This document shows, in pieces, positions 1 to 5,742 of a stretch of DNA of 7,806 nt. A program made the translations under genes and the position numbers. Each line of letters opens with the position of its first letter. Position 1 is the first letter of the stretch. Below the pieces are notes generated by a model. It ran no database searches, was not told the origin of the DNA, and saw only the letters and a list, made by a program, of their open reading frames with translations. The DNA is taken from positions 1 through 7,806 of the forward strand of contig JAKACS010000132.1 of NCBI GenBank assembly GCA_021821235.1. The letters are read 5' to 3'. This DNA comes from Bacillota bacterium. GTDB lineage: Bacteria; Bacillota; Bacilli; Bacillales_B; DSM-18226.

Positions 1-45
1 GTGAATTTTAAGTCGCCTTTTTTATTCTTTGAGGCAATTTTTCCT

Positions 46-1501
46 CTATTTTTGATCTATTAGTTTCAATATTCTTTTGAGATTTACTGTAAATATAGCC
101 ATTGCACCTTGTAATTGCATACCTAATAGACCCGAGGATTTTGCAACATTATACCCGTGTCTGTGTTTTAATTCACTATTTTTAGCCTCTATTTTATATC
201 GCTCTTTTGATTTTTCTTTAAAATAGTCGCTTTCTTGAAATTTTATCTGTTCTGTATGAACATTTGATTTGATGCTTACAGAATAACTTTTGCTTTTAGC
301 TCCTTCTTTATAGCATCCATCTTTAAAAGGGCAGTGTTGGCATTTATCTGTATCAAAGTAGTATGTATCAACTTGATTTTTAGCAACACCCTTTTTTCCT
401 TGACGAGCTTTTCTTATCGCCATATGACCAGCCTTCTAAACATACATACCCGCATCTTTATTAAATTCAAATTCATCTTCCTTTTTTCGATTCCCTTGTG
501 TAACCACTGGATTTAATTTAGCTACTAATTTGATTTCATTCTCTTTTGTATATTCGATATTCCCTTTCTCAGAATAGGCAGCATCACCAATTACAGTTTC
601 AACTTCCACCCCAGCTTCGATGCTTTTTTCAATCAGTGTTTCTAATTGCTTTCCGTCATTTTTTTCTCCTGTGGTAACTGTTGCGGCTGTATTAATTCTT
701 TCTTCACTCATTGCAATGTGGGTCTTATATCCAAAAAATGATGAATCGGCAGTTTTATGACCCACTTTTGCATCCTTATCTTCTGAGCTCTGCAAATGTT
801 CGATATCGTCAGTAACAGTTTCTTTTAGAAGGTTTAACTGTTCCTTTACTTTCGGATATTGAATAAGAGTTTCTTCCTTTTCAATCACATCAATGAGTTT
901 CTGGCAATAATCGATTTCATCTTCCAAAACATCGGTTGTATTTTTAACTGGGAACTTATCTTTCATAGATTCATCAATCTGATAAATAGCTTTTCTCAGC
1001 TTTTTAGAACGGTCCATCAGTATTTCTTTTGGTGACATTTGATTGTAGCGTGCTTTCGTATGGGTGGCATCTACGATAATGGATTTACTTTGGATGATTT
1101 CCTTTTCAATGGCAATTTCAACGGTTTTATTGATTAATAGATCCAAAAGGTTTACATCTTTTAAACGAAGTTTTCGAAACTTGGTTAAAGAGCTTGGATC
1201 AATTACGGGCTCTTCCGGAGCCATATTAAGAAGGCATTTGATAGACATGTCGTATTTAGAACGCTCAACAATATCGACATCAGACAGGTCAAAGAGTGTC
1301 TTCAGAAATAAATATTTGAACATGCGAATAGGGTCGATAGAATTTCGTCCATTATTGTGGCAATACTTATCTTTAAGTTCATCGTATACAAAAGAAAAGT
1401 CCACCAAGTCATTAATTCTACGTAACAGATTATCCTTCGGAACAACTAAATCATAAATAGCCATATGGACTAAAAAGCATTGCCTGTTGATTTTGAATCA
1501 T
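46..1501 (-). pseudogene. IS1182-family DDE transposase, broken by an amber stop and a probable 2-base N-terminal deletion
   Basis: The open part from the ATG at 1464 runs 342 codons to a TAG at 438-436. The same frame then continues without another stop to 46. Joined, the product is about 472 residues, or about 485 with the leader, which fits the IS1182 family. The first part holds the N-terminal transposase domain (YDLVVPKDNLL near residue 4), the first acidic residue in SIIVDATHTKARY (D132) and the second in VIGDAAYS (D294). The part after the stop holds three cysteines (CQHC and a later C) and the R-x3-E-x6-K signature in ERYKIEAKNSELK, which carries the catalytic Glu. The amber codon therefore separates the two Asp from the Glu. 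Upstream, an ATG at 1501 with GGGTGG before it opens MIQNQQAMLFSPY. It joins MAIYDLVV only if two bases (AT) are restored around 1463-1466. As written it stops after 16 codons. Readthrough or a sequencing error cannot be excluded. Confidence 0.8.
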
Positions 1502-1543
1502 AGTAACCACCCGTTTGAAATTGATACTTTAAGTATACAGCAA

Positions 1544-1585
1544 AAAAGGTATAATCCTCTTAAAAAATGAGGAATTATACCTTTT
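1544..1585. terminator. Bidirectional hairpin upstream of the transposase
   Basis: A 16-bp stem pairs 1544-1559 with 1569-1585, with one bulged A (1573) and a 9-base loop. Read leftward, the stem runs into six T (complement of 1542-1547). Read rightward, its 3' arm ends in four T. It lies just upstream of the transposase leader, so it is placed to stop transcripts entering the element from the right. Shielding hairpins of this kind are known near the ends of insertion sequences. Whether it lies inside the IS is not settled. Confidence 0.55.
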
Positions 1586-1603
1586 AAAACTGGTTAAAAG
1601 AAC

Positions 1604-1740
1604 CCTGTTGATTGGAGCGGAAGGCGGCGAAGACTCCTGCGGGAGCAGTGGGACAGGTGAGACCCCGCAGGCGTTTACGCCGAGGAGGCTCACCGCCCAC
1701 CCCGCGGAAAGCGAAGCCGCCTGGAGCGGAAATCAACAGG
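1604..1740. repeat. GC-rich structured intergenic element with 10-bp terminal inverted repeats
   Basis: The ends CCTGTTGATT (1604-1613) and AATCAACAGG (1731-1740) are perfect inverted repeats. Inside them, both sides carry the identical octamer GGAGCGGA (1614-1621 and 1723-1730). A second perfect 7-bp helix follows (1622-1628 with 1716-1722). The core can fold as a hairpin 1634-1645 (loop TGCG), a helix 1648-1652/1696-1700 extended by 1656-1661/1689-1694 and capped by GGCG-TTTA-CGCC (1670-1681), and a small hairpin 1703-1713. The element is far richer in GC than its surroundings. From memory, closely similar intergenic sequences recur in many Bacillus-type genomes, but I could not search. The open frame across it (1584-1799, minus) looks like a chance product of the GC-rich repeat, with no protein features. 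Its role is unknown. Confidence 0.65.
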
Positions 1741-1762
1741 CCCTTTAGCTGCGTGTATAAAT

Positions 1763-1800
1763 GAAAAAAATTGCCGAGAAAAATATCCTTTCTCGGCAAT
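1763..1800 (-). terminator. Rho-independent terminator of the DUF2062 gene
   Basis: A perfect 12-bp stem pairs 1770-1781 with 1789-1800 around a 7-base loop. On the minus strand it is followed directly by a run of T (complement of the A run 1763-1770). On the plus strand there is no good T tract. It lies 84 bases beyond the stop of the leftward gene at 1885 and would end that transcript. Confidence 0.85.
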
Positions 1801-1884
1801 TTAAAGTATAAAACAAAACATCATACCTTTTTTCCATTAATTAGGTGGACTTTTTCAGTGCCCTCGGTTTTTGCCCGGTTTTTC

Positions 1885-2448
1885 TTATACAAAATTCTTA
1901 TTAGCTGAATTTCCTTTGATTGCGTGCTTTTCGCGATTTTTTTTCATCCGTTTTGCTTTTTCTTTTTCGTAAAAATAATGAACAATGAAGTAGGAAATAA
2001 ACCCAAGAATGGTACCGAGAATGGACATGCCAATTAAAACATTAATGCTGCCGTGCAGAAGACTGCTAAGGGTGCCCAAATCACCTTGCAGTAATTTTTG
2101 GAATGAGAAGGATGACCCTTGACTGTTTATTTTCACATTGATCGGGTAAATGGCTTTGCCAATTGCTTTTGCAATCGGCAAAAGAATAACAGGCAGAAAG
2201 GTAAGTTTGCCGATGACATTGCCAATAATCGCCGCAGGCAGTGAACCCTTTGCAAGCCGGACAATCGGAATAAAGATAATATAGACAAGCGATGCTGTCG
2301 AAATCACCAACATCTCTAGCCCAAACCCTAAGGCGAAACCAAGCGATACCTTTTTGGCACCACCCGGGGAACGGAGCAGCTTAATAAAGTTTAATTTAAA
2401 AGCCCTTCCAATTCTTTGAAAAAAACGATATTTTTTTCTTTTGTTCAT
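1885..2448 (-). CDS. DUF2062-type small membrane protein
   Basis: A 187-residue protein of unknown function. The sequence starts basic (MNKRKKYRFF), then has a conserved-looking stretch SPGGAKKVSLGFALGFGLEML at about 28-47. Three hydrophobic segments follow at about 35-62, 72-98 and 134-160, and the tail is very basic (KEKAKRMKKNREK). The Ser-Pro plus Gly-rich first helix, the internal GNVIGKLTFLP stretch and the overall length fit the DUF2062 family of bacterial inner-membrane proteins, whose biochemical role is not established. The start at 2448 is preferred over an in-frame ATG at 2472, because AGAGGGG (2463-2457) sits 8 bases before it. The gene stands alone, diverging from the acetoacetate-CoA ligase gene, with its own terminator downstream. 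The family call is from recognisable pattern, not from a search. Confidence 0.75.
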   Translation of the reverse strand: MNKRKKYRFFQRIGRAFKLNFIKLLRSPGGAKKVSLGFALGFGLEMLVISTASLVYIIFIPIVRLAKGSLPAAIIGNVIGKLTFLPVILLPIAKAIGKAIYPINVKINSQGSSFSFQKLLQGDLGTLSSLLHGSINVLIGMSILGTILGFISYFIVHYFYEKEKAKRMKKNREKHAIKGNSANKNFV

Positions 2449-2759
2449 CTGCAAATCCCCTCTTGAATGCATTTTTCATCTATAACAATTCCACTTCATT
2501 TTTCTATGCAAAAAAAAGTGCGGGTGTATTTATAAATTCATTATAACGAATATCTACTAGTACTTCATACATATTGTAACCTCTTATAGTTTTATTTTAT
2601 AACGTTGTTGTATTTGTTTCATTAATAATTGATTGGAAAAATAAAAAATATTGATGAGGATTCCCACATTCTTTTATAAAAAACAGGAAATTACGGATTA
2701 CAACTCGTATATGTTAATTATAGATGTTTTTCCATGAAAGCGAAAAGGGGATGGAGGAG
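2449..2759. other. Divergent intergenic region, AT-rich
   Basis: These 311 bases separate two divergently transcribed genes and hold no credible gene. Rightward promoter candidates are TTGATG-18-TATAAA (2651-2680) and TTGTAA-18-TATAAC (2574-2603). For the leftward DUF2062 gene a TATAAT can be read on the minus strand at 2545-2540, without a clear -35 partner. I saw no convincing operator: nothing matching a FadR-type or catabolite-response element passes inspection. Confidence 0.4.
2651..2680 (+). promoter_or_regulatory. Candidate sigma-A promoter for the acetoacetate-CoA ligase gene
   Basis: TTGATG (2651-2656) and TATAAA (2675-2680) are 18 bases apart, about 80 bases before the chosen start codon. 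They match the consensus at 4 of 6 and 5 of 6 positions. The region is very AT-rich, so chance matches are likely. A second candidate at 2574-2603 is similar in quality. Confidence 0.35.
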
Positions 2760-4751
2760 ATGACGGCAGAAAGGATGGAAGGAAAATGGTTATGGCAGCC
2801 ATCAAAGAAATTCCAAGAAAATGCCAATATGACAAAGTTTATGAACTGGTTGATAGAGGCGCGCGGGCTCCATTTTGACACGTATGATGAATTGTGGAAA
2901 TGGTCTGTTTCCGATATTGAAGGATTTTGGTCAGCTGTTTGCCAATTTTTTGATATCAAGGCACATACGCCATACAAGAACGTTCTAAGCAGCCGTACGA
3001 TGCCGGGAGCACAATGGTTTAAAGGTGCTTCATTAAATTATGCTGAGCATATTTTTCGTCATGAACAAGCAGGAAAACCGGCAGTGATCTACCAGTCGGA
3101 AATCCGCCCACAAGGGGAACTGGATTGGAGTGAATTGATGAAAAATACCGCAGCGATTGCTCAATATTTGCGATCAGCAGGAGTGAAGCGCGGTGATCGT
3201 GTTGTCGCCTATGCATCGAATATTCACGAAACGTTAACAGCCTTTTTGGCCTGTGCAAGTATTGGTGCCGTCTGGTCAAGCTGCGCTCCTGAATTTGGCT
3301 TGATGAGTGTCATCGAGCGATTCAAGCAAATTGAACCGAAAATTTTAATTGTAGTGGACGGCTATCGCTATGGAGGAAAAGATTTTGACAGGATTGAAAT
3401 TGTAAAACAGATTCAAGCCGAACTTTCAACTTTGGAAGCAACGATTGTCATACCATATCTCCAAGAGCAGCCTTCACTTGACGGGCTTGAAAAAGCCGTT
3501 TTGTGGAGCGAACTAATTGAAAGACACAGAGATGCTTCCCTTGCTTTTGAGCCCGTACCCTTTGAACATCCACTTTGGATCTTGTATTCTTCAGGAACAA
3601 CTGGAAAGCCGAAAGCAATTGTTCAAAGTCATGGGGGGATTTTGCTTGAACAATTAAAATTGGGAGCCTTGCAAAATGATTTAAAGGAGGACGATCGCTT
3701 TTTCTGGTATACCACTACCGGATGGATGATGTGGAATGTAGTTGTAAGCGCTTTATTATCTGGCTCTACGGTATTGCTCTATGATGGAAATCCCGGCTAT
3801 CCAAACCATGAGACATTGTGGAAATTTGCCGAAAATACAAAAATGACGGTATTCGGGACGAGTGCAAGTTATCTTATGTCCTGTATGAAGGTAGGTGTAA
3901 AGCCAAAAGAGAAGTATGATCTTTCCTATTTAAAAAGTCTTGGCTCAACAGGTTCACCGCTTCCCGCAAGCGGTTTTGAGTGGGTGTACAACCAGGTGAA
4001 CGACGATATTTGGCTTTTTTCAACAAGCGGCGGAACCGATCTTTGTACAGCATTTGTCGGAGGTTCACCACTTTTACCTGTCCATGCTGGTGAACTGCAG
4101 GCAAGAGCGCTTGGTGCAGCGGTAAAAGCGTTTTCCGATGATGGGATGGAACAAATAGACGAGGTTGGTGAGCTGGTGATTACCGAGCCAATGCCCTCCA
4201 TGCCAATCTATTTTTGGAATGATGAAAACAACGAGCGTTACAAAGCAAGTTATTTTGATGTGTATCCCGGAATTTGGCGGCATGGGGATTTTCTAAAAAT
4301 CACCTCAAGAGGAAGTGCCATTATTTATGGCAGGTCGGATGCCACGATTAACCGTGGCGGGATCCGCATGGGTACGAGTGAAATTTACAGTTCCCTTGAA
4401 AACATCTCTGAAGTGCTCGATAGCCTTGTTGTTGAGATCCCTCTTCCAAATGGTCCATCGTACATGCCGCTGTTTGTTGTTTTAAAAGAGGGTGCCCAGC
4501 TCTCGGAAGACGTGAAAAAAAGAATCAACGATGCCATACGGCAAAATTCTTCGCCACGCCATGTTCCAAATGATATTTTCCAAGTATCGGAGCTTCCGAA
4601 AACATTAAGCGGTAAAAAGCTAGAAGTCCCGATCAAAAAAATCTTAATGGGCGCCCCTATCGAAAAAGCAGTTAACCTTGGCTCATTGGCCAACCCGAAT
4701 GCCGTCAACTACTTTGATGAGTTCAGGCAAACATTGGGAAACAATGGATGA
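2760..4751 (+). CDS. Acetoacetate-CoA ligase (acetoacetyl-CoA synthetase)
   Basis: A 663-residue cytosolic ANL-superfamily adenylating enzyme expected to activate acetoacetate with ATP and CoA to acetoacetyl-CoA (EC 6.2.1.16). That would let the cell use ketone bodies or recover acetoacetate. The length fits the family (about 650-670). An acetyl-CoA-synthetase-type N-terminal cap region comes first (WLWQPS, FMNWL, WFKGASLNYAEH). The core has the ATP-binding loop YSSGTTGKPK near residue 276, the WRHGDF motif, YGRSDATINRGGIRMG near 523, and the catalytic Lys in LSGKKLEVPIKKIL near 619. The WFKGASLNYAEH and IRMGTSEIY contexts favour acetoacetate over acetate as substrate, from family knowledge. 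Three in-frame ATGs precede residue W20. I chose 2760 because AAAAGGGG ends 9 bases before it. The ATG at 2724 has no Shine-Dalgarno sequence, and GGAGGAG lies too close to 2760 and too far from 2775. It appears to be a single-gene unit, and no thiolase or CoA-transferase is nearby. Confidence 0.9.
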   Translation: MTAERMEGKWLWQPSKKFQENANMTKFMNWLIEARGLHFDTYDELWKWSVSDIEGFWSAVCQFFDIKAHTPYKNVLSSRTMPGAQWFKGASLNYAEHIFRHEQAGKPAVIYQSEIRPQGELDWSELMKNTAAIAQYLRSAGVKRGDRVVAYASNIHETLTAFLACASIGAVWSSCAPEFGLMSVIERFKQIEPKILIVVDGYRYGGKDFDRIEIVKQIQAELSTLEATIVIPYLQEQPSLDGLEKAVLWSELIERHRDASLAFEPVPFEHPLWILYSSGTTGKPKAIVQSHGGILLEQLKLGALQNDLKEDDRFFWYTTTGWMMWNVVVSALLSGSTVLLYDGNPGYPNHETLWKFAENTKMTVFGTSASYLMSCMKVGVKPKEKYDLSYLKSLGSTGSPLPASGFEWVYNQVNDDIWLFSTSGGTDLCTAFVGGSPLLPVHAGELQARALGAAVKAFSDDGMEQIDEVGELVITEPMPSMPIYFWNDENNERYKASYFDVYPGIWRHGDFLKITSRGSAIIYGRSDATINRGGIRMGTSEIYSSLENISEVLDSLVVEIPLPNGPSYMPLFVVLKEGAQLSEDVKKRINDAIRQNSSPRHVPNDIFQVSELPKTLSGKKLEVPIKKILMGAPIEKAVNLGSLANPNAVNYFDEFRQTLGNNG

Positions 4752-4829
4752 CTGGAAATTAAAATGATTGACTGATCAACTCAATCGAGAACCATTGCAC
4801 AAATTTTTGAAAATTTCTATTGCTTTTTA

Positions 4830-4857
4830 TTGACAATTTATTTCATGGTGCTAGTAT
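4830..4857 (+). promoter_or_regulatory. Sigma-A promoter of the thiazole operon
   Basis: A perfect -35 TTGACA (4830-4835) is followed after 16 bases by TAGTAT (4852-4857). TATAAA at 4855-4860 with a 19-base spacer is an alternative reading. Transcription would begin about 30 bases before the TPP aptamer, as expected for a riboswitch leader. Confidence 0.65.
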
Positions 4858-4892
4858 AAAAGAGGAAGGAACAATTGAATAAATGAATGAAA

Positions 4893-4985
4893 CCGCTAGG
4901 GGTGCCCTTTTAAAGGGCTGAGATTGAAGTGCAACTTCGGGACTCTAAGAACCTGACCTGGATTGTACCAGCGTAGGGAAGTGGG
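4893..4985 (+). promoter_or_regulatory. TPP riboswitch aptamer (THI element)
   Basis: This shows the classic thi-box layout. CCGCT (4893-4897) closes helix P1 with AGTGG (4980-4984). GGGGTGCCC pairs with GGGC before the conserved CTGAGA (4918-4923). A variable P3 hairpin GAAGT-GCA-ACTTC lies at 4926-4938. Then come ACCTGA (4951-4956) and the CCTGG...CCAGCGTAGGGAAGTGG segment to 4985. Known aptamers of this class bind thiamin pyrophosphate in the nascent RNA. Here it precedes thiazole synthesis genes, with a terminator 38 bases downstream, so thiamin pyrophosphate would switch transcription off. An open frame on the opposite strand over this region (4896-5108) is a shadow. Confidence 0.97.
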
Positions 4986-5022
4986 AAACAAATTTTTATT
5001 GGGCACTGATCGTATTCGCTCT

Positions 5023-5057
5023 AACCACTTCTTCTCTATCGAAAGAAGTGGTTTTTT
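5023..5057 (+). terminator. Riboswitch-controlled attenuator terminator
   Basis: A perfect 11-bp stem pairs AACCACTTCTT (5023-5033) with 5043-5053 around a 9-base loop, and the 3' arm runs into six T (5052-5057). The 5' arm CCACTTC (5025-5031) is also complementary to GAAGTGG (4978-4984), the 3' strand of aptamer helix P1, with two further G-U pairs possible. Without ligand, this long-range pairing would prevent the terminator. With TPP bound, P1 holds its strand and the terminator forms. Confidence 0.9.
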
Positions 5058-5088
5058 GCTTTTAAAAGGATTCGTCAGCGAGTTTACC

Positions 5089-5102
5089 AAGAGGTGATCA
5101 TG
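5089..5102 (+). promoter_or_regulatory. Strong ribosome binding site and ATG for tenI, out of frame with the main frame
   Basis: AAGAGGTGATC (5089-5099) is followed directly by ATG (5100-5102). GAGGTGATC is a nine-base complement to the usual Bacillus 16S rRNA 3' end. This is the only good translation start signal between the attenuator and the tenI frame. The frame it opens stops soon afterwards, because it is one base off. Confidence 0.75.
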
Positions 5103-5148
5103 AATCAAACAGGGAGAAAAAGAACTTCATGTTGTTTCAAACGGGAAA
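5100..5148 (+). pseudogene. tenI: Frame-shifted 5' end of tenI
   Basis: In the frame of the downstream gene, bases 5122-5148 encode ELHVVSNGK. This is the first beta strand expected of TenI, immediately before MPLEQL. That frame has no start codon between its stop at 5101-5103 and the ATG at 5149. The ATG at 5100 is in another frame. Dropping one A from the AAAAA run at 5117-5121 gives MNQTGRKELHVVSNGK joined in frame to the rest, for a total of 213 residues, close to the 205 of Bacillus subtilis TenI. The extra A may be a real mutation, a slippage site or a sequencing error. Confidence 0.7.
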
Positions 5149-5742
5149 ATGCCGCTCGAACAGCTAGTTGAAATAGTAGCAGAAATTCATCCATATGTTG
5201 CGAAAATCCATCTGCGCGAAAAACAAAAAACGGCTCGGGATTTATATCAAACAATGAACCTATTAACGAAAGGCAATGTGCCTATGTCGAAAATGGTTAT
5301 AAACGACCGGGTCGATGTAGCATTCGTAACAGGCGCGGCCGCTGTTCACTTAGCTTGGCACAGTTTGGATGTAGCGGTTGTCAAGGCAAAATTTCCTCAT
5401 CTAGCGGTTGGCTGTTCCATTCATTCATTTGAAGAGGGAGTACGTGCGCAACAAAACCGGACCGATTATGTAGTTTATGGACATATTTTTTTTACTAATT
5501 CCAAAACCGGCTTAAAGCCAAAAGGGTTAGAGGAGTTAAAAAAAATAACTGAATTTCTGACGGTTCCCGTTATTGCAATTGGCGGTATCCTTCCTGAAAA
5601 TGCGAAACAAGTCATTCAAGCGGGGGCAAAAGGCATTGCGGTTATGTCGGGAATTTTCGATGCCCATGACCCCCAAGCGGCTGTTAAAGCCTACAAAAAT
5701 GTCATTGAAAATGGAGATGTAGAAAGTGGGAAAGGTTTTTGA
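5149..5742 (+). CDS. tenI: Thiazole tautomerase TenI (main reading frame; N-terminus probably frame-shifted)
   Basis: A ThiE-like TIM-barrel protein. TenI of Bacillus subtilis catalyses aromatisation of the thiazole carboxylate phosphate tautomer made by ThiG. Seen in the 197-residue open part: HLREK at 21-25, the central LAVGCSIHS strand at 85-93, YGHIFFT with His112 (equivalent by position to the catalytic His122 of B. subtilis TenI), the phosphate-binding IAIGGI at 142-147, and GIAVMSGIF at 162-170. The His in the GHxF context and the operon position favour TenI over the thiamin phosphate synthase ThiE. Starting at 5149 would lose the first beta strand, and this ATG has only a weak GGG before it. 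The intended start is more likely 5100, with a one-base shift between (see the adjacent entry). The 3' end overlaps thiO by 17 bases, suggesting coupled translation. Confidence 0.85.
   Translation: MPLEQLVEIVAEIHPYVAKIHLREKQKTARDLYQTMNLLTKGNVPMSKMVINDRVDVAFVTGAAAVHLAWHSLDVAVVKAKFPHLAVGCSIHSFEEGVRAQQNRTDYVVYGHIFFTNSKTGLKPKGLEELKKITEFLTVPVIAIGGILPENAKQVIQAGAKGIAVMSGIFDAHDPQAAVKAYKNVIENGDVESGKGF

Larger units (their letters stand above)
1..1590 (-). mobile_element. IS1182-family insertion sequence, degraded, left end not resolved
   Basis: This stretch is occupied by one IS1182-type transposase frame read leftward plus its upstream leader and hairpin. The family call rests on the encoded protein, not on recognised ends. 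I could not find a convincing pair of terminal inverted repeats or a target duplication. The right boundary is placed just outside the hairpin at 1544-1585, and the left boundary may lie at or beyond base 1. The 45 bases left of the transposase stop hold nothing I recognise. The transposase carries two apparent lesions, so the copy is probably immobile unless it is helped in trans. Confidence 0.6.

Noticed and set aside
1..45. A possible terminator or IS left end with GCCT...AGGC
   Set aside because: The stem is only about four base pairs, and no matching inverted repeat was found on the right side of the element.
1064..1456. A 130-codon plus-strand open frame opposite the transposase
   Set aside because: It is a shadow of the transposase coding frame, with no independent start signal or recognisable domain.
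1584..1799. A 71-codon open frame on the minus strand across the GC-rich element, with Pro/Arg/Gly-rich sequence
   Set aside because: It follows from the base composition of the structured repeat, has no ribosome binding site or protein pattern, and the DNA is better explained by its nested base pairing.
2734..2747. A possible catabolite-response element beginning TGAAAGCG near the acetoacetate-CoA ligase start
   Set aside because: Only the left half matches. The right half does not fit the consensus, and it would sit at the start codon region.
4769..4795. A palindrome-like stretch around TGATCA downstream of the acetoacetate-CoA ligase gene
   Set aside because: The arms are interrupted by mismatches beyond the central six bases and no T tract follows, so it does not support a terminator or operator call.
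4896..5108. A minus-strand open frame over the TPP riboswitch and attenuator
   Set aside because: It is antisense to a highly conserved RNA element and has no protein features.
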